Assembly (NCBI RefSeq): GCF_010667655.1
Contig: NZ_WHZU01000013.1
Span: forward strand, 32,680-96,679
Direction: 5' to 3'
Origin: Bifidobacterium saimiriisciurei
GTDB taxonomy: Bacteria; Actinomycetota; Actinomycetes; Actinomycetales; Bifidobacteriaceae
DNA length: 64,000 nt
Below, piece by piece: positions 38,721 to 46,963 of this stretch (the first letter of the stretch is position 1; every line of letters begins with the position of its first letter). The translations under genes and the position numbers were made by a program. The notes below the pieces were generated by a model. It was not told where the DNA came from. It saw only the letters and a list, made by a program, of their open reading frames with translations, and did no database searches.

Positions 38721-39736
38721 CACCGGACCGCGGCGACGCTGCCACGGCTGATGAGCTTCGGGGGAATGACGACGCGTCGGCCGGCGGGAGCGTCGGAACG
38801 CTCGATCCGCCCCTTCATCATCGCCGCCGATTCGCCGGCGAGCCGGCCGATTCCCTGACCGACGGTGGTCAGGTCGAATTCGAATCCGAACCGTTCGGCG
38901 ATGCCGTCGTATCCCATGACCGACATGTCGTCGGGAACCCGCAGGCCACGCTCCGACAGACGCCTCATAAGGCCGAGCGCCATGAGGTCGTTGCAGCAGA
39001 ACACCGCCGTGGCGCCGGATTCGACGACGACGTCGGCCGCGGCATATCCGCCGGCATGACGGTAGTCGCCTTCGATCATCGCCGCCGGTCGCAGACCGGC
39101 CTCGCCCAGCGCCTCGACGAAGCCGTCACGGCGGTCGCCCGCGTTGCCGATGCGGACGTCCCCGGACACGCATGCGATGCGCCGGTGGCCATGCTCCATG
39201 AGGCATCGGGCCGCGAGACGACCGCCTTCATGGTTGTCGATGCCCACGGCGTCGCACCATGCGCCGGAGGGCATGCGGTCGACGAGCACCACGGGGCACC
39301 CGCAGCGCGTCACGTCAAGCCGGAACCCCTCCATGTCCGCACCCGACTCCCCTGCGGATATCAGGAACATGCCGTCCACGCCACGGGCCGCGAGCCGGGT
39401 GATGACGTCATGCTCCGTGTCGCGCGAGTCATCGGTGTTGGCGATGATGAGCGAGTACCCCATGCGCCGGCATTCGTCCTCGAGCCGTTTGGCGAGGGAC
39501 GCGAAGAACAGGTTCTGGATGTCGGGAACGACGAACGCCAGCAGCATGGACCGTTGCGTCACCAGGGTGCGCGCCACCTGGTTCGGCACGTAGTCCAGCG
39601 TCTTCGCCGCTTCGAGAATCGCCCGCCGGGTTTCCTCGGAGACCCGCGAGGGGCGGTTGTTGAGCACTAGGGAGACGGCCGTCACGGAGACTCCCGCGGC
39701 GGCCGCGACATCCTTGATGGTCGTTCGTCTGGCCAT
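38720..39736 (-). CDS. LacI-family transcriptional regulator
   Basis: A 338-residue repressor. The N-terminal HTH TIKDVAAAAGVSVTAVSLVLN and hinge RRAILEAAKTLDYVPNQVARTL are standard LacI. The C-terminal periplasmic-binding fold has DGMFLISAGE and the later GYDGIAERFGFEFDLTTVGQ. The effector should be a sugar, nucleoside or a breakdown product. Its ATG at 39736 follows the ribokinase stop by 12 bp, with GGAAGCC near; they are co-transcribed. It most likely controls the flanking permease-hydrolase operon through 38688-38708. Confidence 0.93.
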   Translation of the reverse strand: MARRTTIKDVAAAAGVSVTAVSLVLNNRPSRVSEETRRAILEAAKTLDYVPNQVARTLVTQRSMLLAFVVPDIQNLFFASLAKRLEDECRRMGYSLIIANTDDSRDTEHDVITRLAARGVDGMFLISAGESGADMEGFRLDVTRCGCPVVLVDRMPSGAWCDAVGIDNHEGGRLAARCLMEHGHRRIACVSGDVRIGNAGDRRDGFVEALGEAGLRPAAMIEGDYRHAGGYAAADVVVESGATAVFCCNDLMALGLMRRLSERGLRVPDDMSVMGYDGIAERFGFEFDLTTVGQGIGRLAGESAAMMKGRIERSDAPAGRRVVIPPKLISRGSVAAVR

Positions 39737-39748
39737 ATGGCTTCCGGT

Positions 39749-40744
39749 CTAGGAGAACAGCTCGCGCACCTGCCGCGTGGTGCCGTACGAGGCCTGGGCG
39801 CCCTGTCCGGTGGCGGCGTAGGCGGATACGTAGGACGCCGCCTGCGCGCTGGACACCAGATCGTGCCCGGATGCGAGGCCGGCGAGGATGGTGCCCATGA
39901 AGGAGTCGCCGCAGCCCGTGGTGTCCACGGCGTCGACCTTCACCGGCGCGATGCGGTGCGCCTGTCCGGAATCGATGACCACGCTGCCGTCGCCGCCGAG
40001 GGTGACGACGGCTTGGTCGAAGCCGAATCCGGACATCTGTGCGACGATGGCGTCCCAGTCCACACCGTCCCAATCGCCGTTCTCGGGTTCGTCGACGCCG
40101 AGCAGCTGGCTCATCTCGTGCTCGTTGACGAGCAGGATGTCGGCGTTGGCGATGAGGTCCTGCGGCAGTTCCGGAATGAACGGCGAATCGTTGACGAGCA
40201 CCTTCACGCCGGCTTCGTGGGCGATGCGGGCCGCTTCGACCACGGTGGGCATGGGGCTTTCGAGGCACAGGCCGAGCACTGCGGCCCCGGTGATGACGTC
40301 GGTGTTGTCGCGCACGTATTCCGGACTGACCCTGCCATTCGATCCGGGCGAGTAGACGATGGTGTTCTCACCATGCGAGTCGACGGTGATGACGGTGGTG
40401 CCGCTTGCTCCGTCCACATGCTTCACGTCGTCGGTGCGCACTCCGGCCTCGGCGAGGCGGTCGAGCAGGAACCTGCCGTTGTCGTCGTCGCCCACAGCGC
40501 CGAGCATGTGGACGTTCGCCCCGATCTTGGCTGCGGTCGCCGCCTGGTTGCCGGACTTGCCGCCGGGCAGCACGCGCAGGGGGCCTCCGTTCACGGTCTC
40601 CCCCGGCCGGGGCAGCCGTTCGGTCGTCACCGTGTAGTCGGCGTTCATCGAGCCGACCACGACGAGGGACCTGTCCGTCTGCGCGAAGGAATCGAGGGTG
40701 TCGAGGGCCTCGACCCTGCCGATGTTCACCACGTTCATCACCAT
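39749..40744 (-). CDS. rbsK: Ribokinase-like PfkB sugar kinase
   Basis: A 331-residue kinase of the ribokinase group. It keeps VVGSMNADY...PGETV (the ribose-binding N-terminus of RbsK), GGKSGNQAATAAKIGA, GENTIV, and the ATP/catalytic motif DTTGCGDSFMGTILAGL, with the catalytic Asp in GCGD (usually GAGD). Ribose to ribose 5-phosphate is the expected reaction, though nucleoside kinases share the fold. The ATG at 40744 has AAGGAG 6 nt upstream. It is the first gene of the unit with the LacI regulator; no ribose ABC transporter or rbsD is near, which suggests that ribose is released inside the cell. Confidence 0.85.
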   Translation of the reverse strand: MVMNVVNIGRVEALDTLDSFAQTDRSLVVVGSMNADYTVTTERLPRPGETVNGGPLRVLPGGKSGNQAATAAKIGANVHMLGAVGDDDNGRFLLDRLAEAGVRTDDVKHVDGASGTTVITVDSHGENTIVYSPGSNGRVSPEYVRDNTDVITGAAVLGLCLESPMPTVVEAARIAHEAGVKVLVNDSPFIPELPQDLIANADILLVNEHEMSQLLGVDEPENGDWDGVDWDAIVAQMSGFGFDQAVVTLGGDGSVVIDSGQAHRIAPVKVDAVDTTGCGDSFMGTILAGLASGHDLVSSAQAASYVSAYAATGQGAQASYGTTRQVRELFS

Positions 40745-40899
40745 AACCGTCTCCTTACGGCCAGCCGCCCGGCGCGAAAACCACAACCGCATTGTCACAC
40801 CGCTCTACGATGGGCGGGATTTCATTGTCATCACTTATGGTAAAACGCTAAACTAAATTACGCAAGCCATGTGCAGGCCAAGTATGGCCCCCTACGAAA

Positions 40900-40929
40900 A
40901 CGGCCGCCCCCTCATCAGGGGACGGTCGT
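40900..40929 (-). terminator. Terminator of parE
   Basis: A 12-bp GC-rich stem with one mismatch and one G-U pair and a 6-nt loop, 23 bp after the parE stop codon. On the minus strand it is followed by TTTTCG. The rest of the 40745-40951 gap carries the ribokinase promoter region and the TTATGGT half-site at 40835-40841. Confidence 0.75.
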
Positions 40930-40951
40930 GGGGGATGCCGGGAGGGCGGGG

Positions 40952-43201
40952 TCACGCGTCGATGTTGGCGCGGTCGAAGTCATCGGCGTTGTCGACGATG
41001 AACTGTTTGCGCGGCGGGACCTCGCCGCCCATGAGCAGGCTGAAGATCTCCGACGCCTCGGCGGCGTCCTCCATGCGGATGCGGCGCAGCATGCGCGTGC
41101 GCGGATCCATGGTGGTGTCGGCCAGCTGGTCGGCGTCCATTTCGCCTAGACCCTTGTACCGCTGGATGTCGCCGTCGAAGCCGATGTGGTCGCGGTTGAG
41201 CTGCGCGGTGCGGCGGGCCAGCTCGTCGTCGGAGTACGTGTAGATGACCTCGCCCTTGCGCTTGCCGGTCAGCGCGATGCGGTGCAGGGGCGGCACGGCC
41301 GCGTAGACGTGGCCGTGCTCGATGAGCGGCCGCATGTACCGGTAGAACAGGGTGAGCAGCAGAATGCGGATGTGCGCGCCGTCGACATCGGCATCGGTCA
41401 TCATGATGACCTTGTTGTACCGCGCCTGGGAGATGTCGAAGGTCGCCCCCGAGCCGGCGCCGATGACCTGGATGATCGAGGCGCATTCCTTGTTGGCGAG
41501 CATCTGCGAGACGGATGCCTTCTGCACGTTGAGGATCTTGCCTCGAATAGGCAGCAGCGCCTGGAACATGGAGTTGCGGGCCGCCTTGGCGGTGCCCAGC
41601 GCGGAGTCGCCCTCCACGATGAACAGTTCGGCGATGTCGTCGTTTCCGGGCTGGCAGTCCGAAAGCTTCGACGGCATGGAGGCGGATTCGAGCGCGTTCT
41701 TGCGGCGCGTGACCTCCTTGGTCTTGCGCGCCTGGATGCGGGCGTGCATCTCGCCGACGATCTTCTCGAGCACGCGGCCGGACTGCTCCTTGTATCCGCG
41801 CTTGGAGCCGGCGATCATCTCGCCGAACTGCTTGTCGGTGAGCCTGGTGACGATGGGCTTGACCTGCGCGGTGCCGAGCACGTCCTTGGTCTGGCCCTGG
41901 AACTGCGGTTCGGCGATGCGCACCGTGACCACGGCCACGAGCCCGGTCATCACGTCGTCGCGCTCGACCTTCGTGGCGGAGTCCTTGAGATTGACCTTGA
42001 GCCTGCGGGCGTTGGCCTCCACGTTCTTGCGCACCTGCCGGGTGAGCGCGTTGAGGAAGCCGTCGACGTGCGTGCCGCCGCCCGGGGTCTCCACCACGTT
42101 GACGAAGCTGCGGATGGTGGTCTCGTAGTCGTTGGTCCATCGCAGGGCGATGTCGACGCCGCAGGTGCGCTCCACCATCTGCGCGTGCAGGTCCCCACCG
42201 GGGCCGACGACCTGCGTCTCCTCCTGGTAGGTGCCCTCGCCGCTTACATGCCAGATGTCGCACACGGGCTCGCCCTTGGACAGGAAGTCGACGTAGTCGA
42301 CGACGCCGCCGGTGTGGAGGAACTCCTCGACGCGGGCGTGGGAACGCCGCTCCATATGCCGGTCCACGGCCTCCTGGGACGACGCGGGCGCCGCTGCGGC
42401 ATCAGCCCCCTCCGGCACGGCGGCGGCCTCGGCGGCCGGCCCGTCCACCTCGCGTACGTCGTCGATGGATTCGTCGCCGGTTTCGGGAATGCTCTCGTCG
42501 ATCACCGTGATGGACAGGCCCGGCACGAGGAAGCTGGTCTGGCGCACTCGGTCGATGAGCTGCTCGTAGCTGAACCGCGCCGTGGAGTTGAAGATCTCGG
42601 GGTCGGCCCAATATCGGATGCGCGTGCCCGTGGTCTTCTTCGGCACCTCGCCCACCTCGCGCAGTTCGGTGGGCGAACGCTTGCGGGTCTTCTTGAACGG
42701 CGAGGCCGGTGAGGGATGCTCGGGGTCGGCGTCCGTGTACACGCCGGGATGCCCCTGACGGAACTCCATGCGGTAGGTCTTGCCGTTGCGGTCGACCTCC
42801 ACGTCGAGACGAGAGCTCAGCGCATTGACCACCGACGAGCCGACGCCGTGCAGGCCACCGACGGCGTTGTACGACGCGTTGCCGAACTTGGCGCCGGCAT
42901 GCAGCTTGGTGAGCACGACCTCCACGCCGGTCAGGCCGGTCTTCGGCTCCTTGTCGACGGGGATGCCGCGGCCGTTGTCGGCCACGGTTATGGACCCGTC
43001 GGTATGCAGCGTCACCACGATCTTCGTGCAGAATCCCGCCAGCGCCTCGTCGACGGAGTTGTCGATGATCTCCCACAGGCAGTGCATGAGACCCTGTGAG
43101 TCGGTGGTGCCGATGTACATGCCCGGACGCTTGCGCACCGCGTCCAGGCCCTCGAGCACCGCCAGGTCCTTCGCACCGTAGTCTTCCTTGGTTGCTGCCA
43201 T
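40952..43201 (-). CDS. parE: DNA topoisomerase IV subunit B
   Basis: A 749-residue GHKL ATPase/toprim subunit. The ATP site has EIIDNSVDEALAGF, DNGRGIPVD and GGLHGVGSSVVNALS; the toprim domain has FIVEGDSALGTAKAARNSMFQALLPIRG and MTDADVDGAHIRILLLTLFYRYM; the C-terminus is RYKGLGEMDADQL. An acidic Ala-rich insert of about 50 residues (near 245-300, EGADAAAAPASSQEA) interrupts the transducer region. The start is ATG 43201; an upstream in-frame TTG at 43213 is possible. Together with parC it decatenates replicated chromosomes. Confidence 0.9.
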   Translation of the reverse strand: MAATKEDYGAKDLAVLEGLDAVRKRPGMYIGTTDSQGLMHCLWEIIDNSVDEALAGFCTKIVVTLHTDGSITVADNGRGIPVDKEPKTGLTGVEVVLTKLHAGAKFGNASYNAVGGLHGVGSSVVNALSSRLDVEVDRNGKTYRMEFRQGHPGVYTDADPEHPSPASPFKKTRKRSPTELREVGEVPKKTTGTRIRYWADPEIFNSTARFSYEQLIDRVRQTSFLVPGLSITVIDESIPETGDESIDDVREVDGPAAEAAAVPEGADAAAAPASSQEAVDRHMERRSHARVEEFLHTGGVVDYVDFLSKGEPVCDIWHVSGEGTYQEETQVVGPGGDLHAQMVERTCGVDIALRWTNDYETTIRSFVNVVETPGGGTHVDGFLNALTRQVRKNVEANARRLKVNLKDSATKVERDDVMTGLVAVVTVRIAEPQFQGQTKDVLGTAQVKPIVTRLTDKQFGEMIAGSKRGYKEQSGRVLEKIVGEMHARIQARKTKEVTRRKNALESASMPSKLSDCQPGNDDIAELFIVEGDSALGTAKAARNSMFQALLPIRGKILNVQKASVSQMLANKECASIIQVIGAGSGATFDISQARYNKVIMMTDADVDGAHIRILLLTLFYRYMRPLIEHGHVYAAVPPLHRIALTGKRKGEVIYTYSDDELARRTAQLNRDHIGFDGDIQRYKGLGEMDADQLADTTMDPRTRMLRRIRMEDAAEASEIFSLLMGGEVPPRKQFIVDNADDFDRANIDA

Positions 43202-43268
43202 TTCCCCACTCAATCGTTATCGGATTACGTATGTATTTGGAACCATATGCCATGCCGTATCACGCGAA

Positions 43269-43293
43269 CGGCGGATGCCTATGGCATCCGCCG
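43269..43293 (-). terminator. Terminator of the principal sigma factor gene
   Basis: An 11-bp perfect stem (CGGCGGATGCC with its complement) and a 3-nt loop, 33 bp after the sigma gene stop codon. No U-tract follows. It lies between the sigma gene and parE, both on the minus strand. Confidence 0.6.
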
Positions 43294-43325
43294 AACCGCA
43301 GTCTATATGGCATGACCGTCGAGCA

Positions 43326-44774
43326 TCACTGATCGAGGAAGTCGCGCAGCGTCTGCGAACGCGACGGGTGACGCAGCTTCGACATCGTCTTGGACTCGAT
43401 CTGGCGGATGCGTTCACGGGTCACGCCGTACACACGGCCGATGTCGTCCAGCGTCTTGGGCTGGCCGTCCTCGAGGCCGTAGCGCATCTTGATGACGCCG
43501 GCCTCACGCGGCGAAAGCGTCTCCAGCACCTGCTTGAACTGCTCCTGCAGCAGCGAGAACGCCACGGCGTCGGAGGGGGCGATGGCGTCGGTGTCCTCGA
43601 TGAGGTCGCCGAACTCGGAGTCGCCGTCCTCGCCGAGCGGGGTGTGCAGGGAGATGGGCTCGCGGCCGTACTTCTGCACCTCCTGCACCTTTTCGACCGG
43701 CATGTCGAGCTCGCGGGCCAGCTCGTCCGGCGTGGGTTCGCGGCCGAGGTCCTGCAGCATCTGGCGCTGCACGCGGGAGAGCTTGTTGATGACCTCCACC
43801 ATGTGGACCGGCACGCGGATGGTGCGGGCCTGGTCGGCCATGGCTCGCGTGATGGCCTGGCGGATCCACCAGGTGGCGTACGTGGAGAACTTGAAGCCCT
43901 TCTTCCAGTCGAACTTCTCGACGGCACGGATCAGGCCGAGGTTGCCTTCCTGGATGAGGTCGAGGAACAGCATGCCGCGGCCGGTGTAGCGCTTGGCCAG
44001 CGAGACGACGAGTCGCAGGTTGGCCTCGAGCAGGTGGTCCTTGGCCTTGCGGCCGTCGTTGGCGGCCCACTTGAGTTCGCGGCGGCGCTTGAAGTCGAGG
44101 TCGTCGCCCTGGGTGTCGAGCAGGTGCTGCGCGTAGAGTCCGGCCTCGATGCGTTCGGAGAGGTCGACCTCCTGTTCGGCGTTCAGCAGGCTGACGCGGC
44201 CGATCTGCTTGAGATAGTCCTTGACCGGGTCCGCCGTGGCGCCGGTGGCGATCACGCGTCGCTTCGGGTTGCCCGACGGCGTGTAGTTGTCGTCGTCGTC
44301 GAGGTCGGTGACGACGAACGCGCCCTTCTCCTTCGGCTGCTCCGGCGGCTTCGGCTTGGCCTCCTCCTCGTCCTCGGAGGATTCGCCGTCCTCGCCGTCG
44401 TGCTCGTCGTCATCGTCGGCGATATCGCCGTCGACGTCGTCGAAGTCGCCGTCGAGGTCCGCGTCCTCATCGACGCCGTCGGCGTCGTCGAGCAGCTCGT
44501 CGTCGAGTTCGATGTCGTCGTCGCTCTTCTTGCGGGAGCGCGATGCGGTCTTCTTGGCCGGCTTCTTCGCGGAGGTCGACCTGGTGCGCTTGGATCCGGA
44601 GGACTTGCGTGTCGACTTCGCCGAGGTCCGCTTCTTCGCACCGGCCGTGGTGGTGGTCTCCTCCGCCTCGTTCTCGCCGGAAGTCGCATCCTTCGCCGCC
44701 GCACTACGTGTGGTTCTACGCGTTGCCGTCGTCTTCTCGCCTGCCAACTTGTCCTCCTGGCTTCGTCCTGCCAT
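43326..44774 (-). CDS. sigA: Principal RNA polymerase sigma factor (RpoD/HrdB/SigA type)
   Basis: A 482-residue housekeeping sigma-70. The first 190 residues are Lys/Ser/Thr-rich, then Asp/Glu-rich, as in actinobacterial HrdB. Conserved regions follow: [21 protein letters not shown] (1.2), [38 protein letters not shown] (2.1-2.2), [29 protein letters not shown] (2.3-2.4), and region 4 [29 protein letters not shown]. The start is uncertain: ATG 44774 has only GAAGG 2 nt away, while TTG 44747 has a strong GGAGGA 5 nt upstream. A TTGACA is at 44815-44820 on the minus strand. Confidence 0.95.
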   Translation of the reverse strand: MAGRSQEDKLAGEKTTATRRTTRSAAAKDATSGENEAEETTTTAGAKKRTSAKSTRKSSGSKRTRSTSAKKPAKKTASRSRKKSDDDIELDDELLDDADGVDEDADLDGDFDDVDGDIADDDDEHDGEDGESSEDEEEAKPKPPEQPKEKGAFVVTDLDDDDNYTPSGNPKRRVIATGATADPVKDYLKQIGRVSLLNAEQEVDLSERIEAGLYAQHLLDTQGDDLDFKRRRELKWAANDGRKAKDHLLEANLRLVVSLAKRYTGRGMLFLDLIQEGNLGLIRAVEKFDWKKGFKFSTYATWWIRQAITRAMADQARTIRVPVHMVEVINKLSRVQRQMLQDLGREPTPDELARELDMPVEKVQEVQKYGREPISLHTPLGEDGDSEFGDLIEDTDAIAPSDAVAFSLLQEQFKQVLETLSPREAGVIKMRYGLEDGQPKTLDDIGRVYGVTRERIRQIESKTMSKLRHPSRSQTLRDFLDQ

Positions 44775-44850
44775 CGCCTTCTAGCATGAAAGCGCACTTA
44801 TGGCAAGAGCAAATTGTCAACTAATAGAGTGAACCACGTTCCAAGGACGA

Positions 44851-45537
44851 TTATTCCCGATTCTCCCGTTCACGCCATGCGGGACGGACCTCACGGCCTA
44901 TCGCGGCGGCGACGATGGACGCCAGCATGCACTGCTCGTCGAGGCTGAGCGCATGCAGGGCGCAGGCGAGCGCCTGCTCGTCCCTGCCGATCCACCACAG
45001 CACGAACGACAGCACCGCCAACGGCTGCACGCAGTAGGGAACGGGCACGCGGCAGACCATATGCGCGAGTGCATCGACGCCCCGCTGGCATCGTTCCGGA
45101 TTCGGCACGGCTGAGGCGTCCTCGAATCCTGTGGTCAGGGTGTCGTAGACGAGTCCGACGCTGTGTGCGTCGCGCGGTTTCGCCACCAGCTCAACCAGTC
45201 GTCGTTCATCCACCGGCTCCATAACGGCCAGCAGCACCGCATCGCGCATGGACAGCGTCTCGCCCATGCCCACGCACAGCCCGACGACCGTGTCGGTGTC
45301 CAGCTCGTCCATTTCCCCGGCGAGTCTGCCCGTCCAGGCGCCGATAAGACCGCGGGCCCAGTCCCCGTCGACGGAGGACGGCCCTTCCGCCCTCCGTCGA
45401 CGCCGGAACGAGTCGCGGACGCCGTCCATATGCTCCGAGGATATTCTCAGCTCCCGCAGGTCCTCCTCGCGGGCGTATGGCCCGGTAAGGGGATGCAGCC
45501 CCACATCGCTGATGTCGGTCTTATTGTCATTGGCCAT
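44851..45537 (-). CDS. DUF4192 domain-containing protein
   Basis: A 228-residue actinobacterial protein of unknown function. The C-terminal half has the DUF4192 pattern, with PLAVLSFVLWWIGRDEQALACALHALSLD and a preceding Asp/Val-rich fold. There is no signal peptide and no catalytic motif. Two tandem ATG codons exist (45540, 45537); AAGGAG is best spaced for 45537. Divergent from the polyprenyl synthase gene. Confidence 0.75.
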   Translation of the reverse strand: MANDNKTDISDVGLHPLTGPYAREEDLRELRISSEHMDGVRDSFRRRRRAEGPSSVDGDWARGLIGAWTGRLAGEMDELDTDTVVGLCVGMGETLSMRDAVLLAVMEPVDERRLVELVAKPRDAHSVGLVYDTLTTGFEDASAVPNPERCQRGVDALAHMVCRVPVPYCVQPLAVLSFVLWWIGRDEQALACALHALSLDEQCMLASIVAAAIGREVRPAWRERENRE

Positions 45538-45725
45538 CATCGGCTCCTTTGTCGTCGTCCTCTCCCCCGTCGTGTCCCATACCTGCCACTATGGCAGATT
45601 CCGGCCCTGCGCCCGCGGTCCGCCGGATAATGTTGACAGACGTGCGGCACACGCGGCGGCGGAACGTTTCGCGGATTGTTGGCGGCCGCATCGGTTGTCA
45701 ACACCGATTCGTTACTCTCATAGGT

Positions 45726-46946
45726 ATGACCGTTCCTGACCTGACCAACACGTCCATGCACCAAGCCCGCGAATCCTCCGATGGCGGGCTCGCACGGACC
45801 CGCGACCGCATCGAGCGGCGCATCGCCGAACTGACGCGGCTGTATTGCTCCGCACAGGAGACCGGCATGCCCGACGATGTGCTGGGCCCGGCCGTCACCG
45901 AACAGGCCTTGGTCTCCGGGGAGGGCGGCAAACGGCTTCGGGCGCTCCTGCTGCTCGATGCGTTCGACGCGGCGAGCCCCGCCGGGACGGATTCCCCGGC
46001 CGCACGCGGCGCGCTCGACATCGCCTGCGGCATCGAGGTGTTCCAGACCGCCGCGCTGATCCACGACGACATCATCGACGAGGCCGACGTCCGCCGCGGC
46101 CGCCCCGCCGCCCACAGGGCGCTCGGCTCCTTCACCCGCAGCAGCTTCCAGGACGTCGATGATGCACGGGCGCGGGCCCTGGGGAGCGGGCTGGGCATCA
46201 TGCTCGGCGACCTCATGGCCACGGCGAGCGTGTCGATCATCAACGCCGCCGTCGGCACGCTGCCAAACCGGGGACGCATCATGGACCGGTTCCTCGCCAT
46301 GCACCGCGATGTGGAGGTCGGCCAGGTACTTGACCTCGCGGCGGAGCATCTGGGCCTTGACGACCCCGATGCGCTTGCCAAGGGGTCGCTCGCGGTCTTC
46401 CGCTGGAAGACCGCGAGCTACACCACCATCGCGCCAATCGAACTGGCGCTGCTCGCCGCAGGCCTGGATGAGGACGTCTGCCATGATGCCGCACTGCGCA
46501 TCGGCACTCCGCTGGGCATCGCCTTCCAGCTCGCCGACGATCTGCTTGACGTCGTCGCGGACACCGCGTCCACCGGCAAACCGGTCGGCGGAGACATCCG
46601 CGAAGGCAAGAGGACCGTGCTGCTCGCCGACGCGCTCGCCGGGTCCGACGCCGACGACGCCGCATATCTGCGTGGGCGGTTCGCGGCCTCGCACCGCAGC
46701 GACGACGACGTGCGCCGCATCATCGGCCTGTTCGTATCCACCGGGGCGGTGGAGCGTTCCCGCGAACGCATCATCGCCCTGTGGCACGAGGCGAACGAGG
46801 GCATCGTGTCGTGCGCCGACGCGTTGGGCCTGGATGAGCGGGGGCTTGCCGCGCTCGTTACGGCATGCTCGCGATTCATCCCCTCGGACCTTCGCGTGGA
46901 GATTTCCCCCGCATCGCGTGGCGGGAGCCGCGACGGACGACGCTGA
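45726..46946 (+). CDS. Polyprenyl diphosphate synthase
   Basis: A 406-residue trans-prenyltransferase that condenses IPP with allylic diphosphates. Both aspartate-rich motifs are present: DDIIDEADVRRG (first, DDxxD) and QLADDLLD (second). GGKRLRALLLLDAFD and FRWKTASYT also match the family. The product length cannot be read from sequence. The start at 45726 is chosen because TACTCT lies 7 nt upstream without a Shine-Dalgarno site; the longer frame to 45549 would overlap the divergent promoter. The pairing with a PASTA kinase resembles idsA2-pknL in mycobacteria. Confidence 0.88.
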   Translation: MTVPDLTNTSMHQARESSDGGLARTRDRIERRIAELTRLYCSAQETGMPDDVLGPAVTEQALVSGEGGKRLRALLLLDAFDAASPAGTDSPAARGALDIACGIEVFQTAALIHDDIIDEADVRRGRPAAHRALGSFTRSSFQDVDDARARALGSGLGIMLGDLMATASVSIINAAVGTLPNRGRIMDRFLAMHRDVEVGQVLDLAAEHLGLDDPDALAKGSLAVFRWKTASYTTIAPIELALLAAGLDEDVCHDAALRIGTPLGIAFQLADDLLDVVADTASTGKPVGGDIREGKRTVLLADALAGSDADDAAYLRGRFAASHRSDDDVRRIIGLFVSTGAVERSRERIIALWHEANEGIVSCADALGLDERGLAALVTACSRFIPSDLRVEISPASRGGSRDGRR

Positions 46947-46963
46947 ATCGTAGGATGATAGGC

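Noticed and set aside
41186..42712. 508-codon plus-strand frame opposite parE
   Set aside because: Antisense shadow of a strongly conserved gene, without start signal or recognisable domain.
45549..45725. 59-residue upstream extension of the prenyl synthase
   Set aside because: It lies in a divergent promoter region, is Arg-rich and not family-like, and a good leaderless start exists at 45726.
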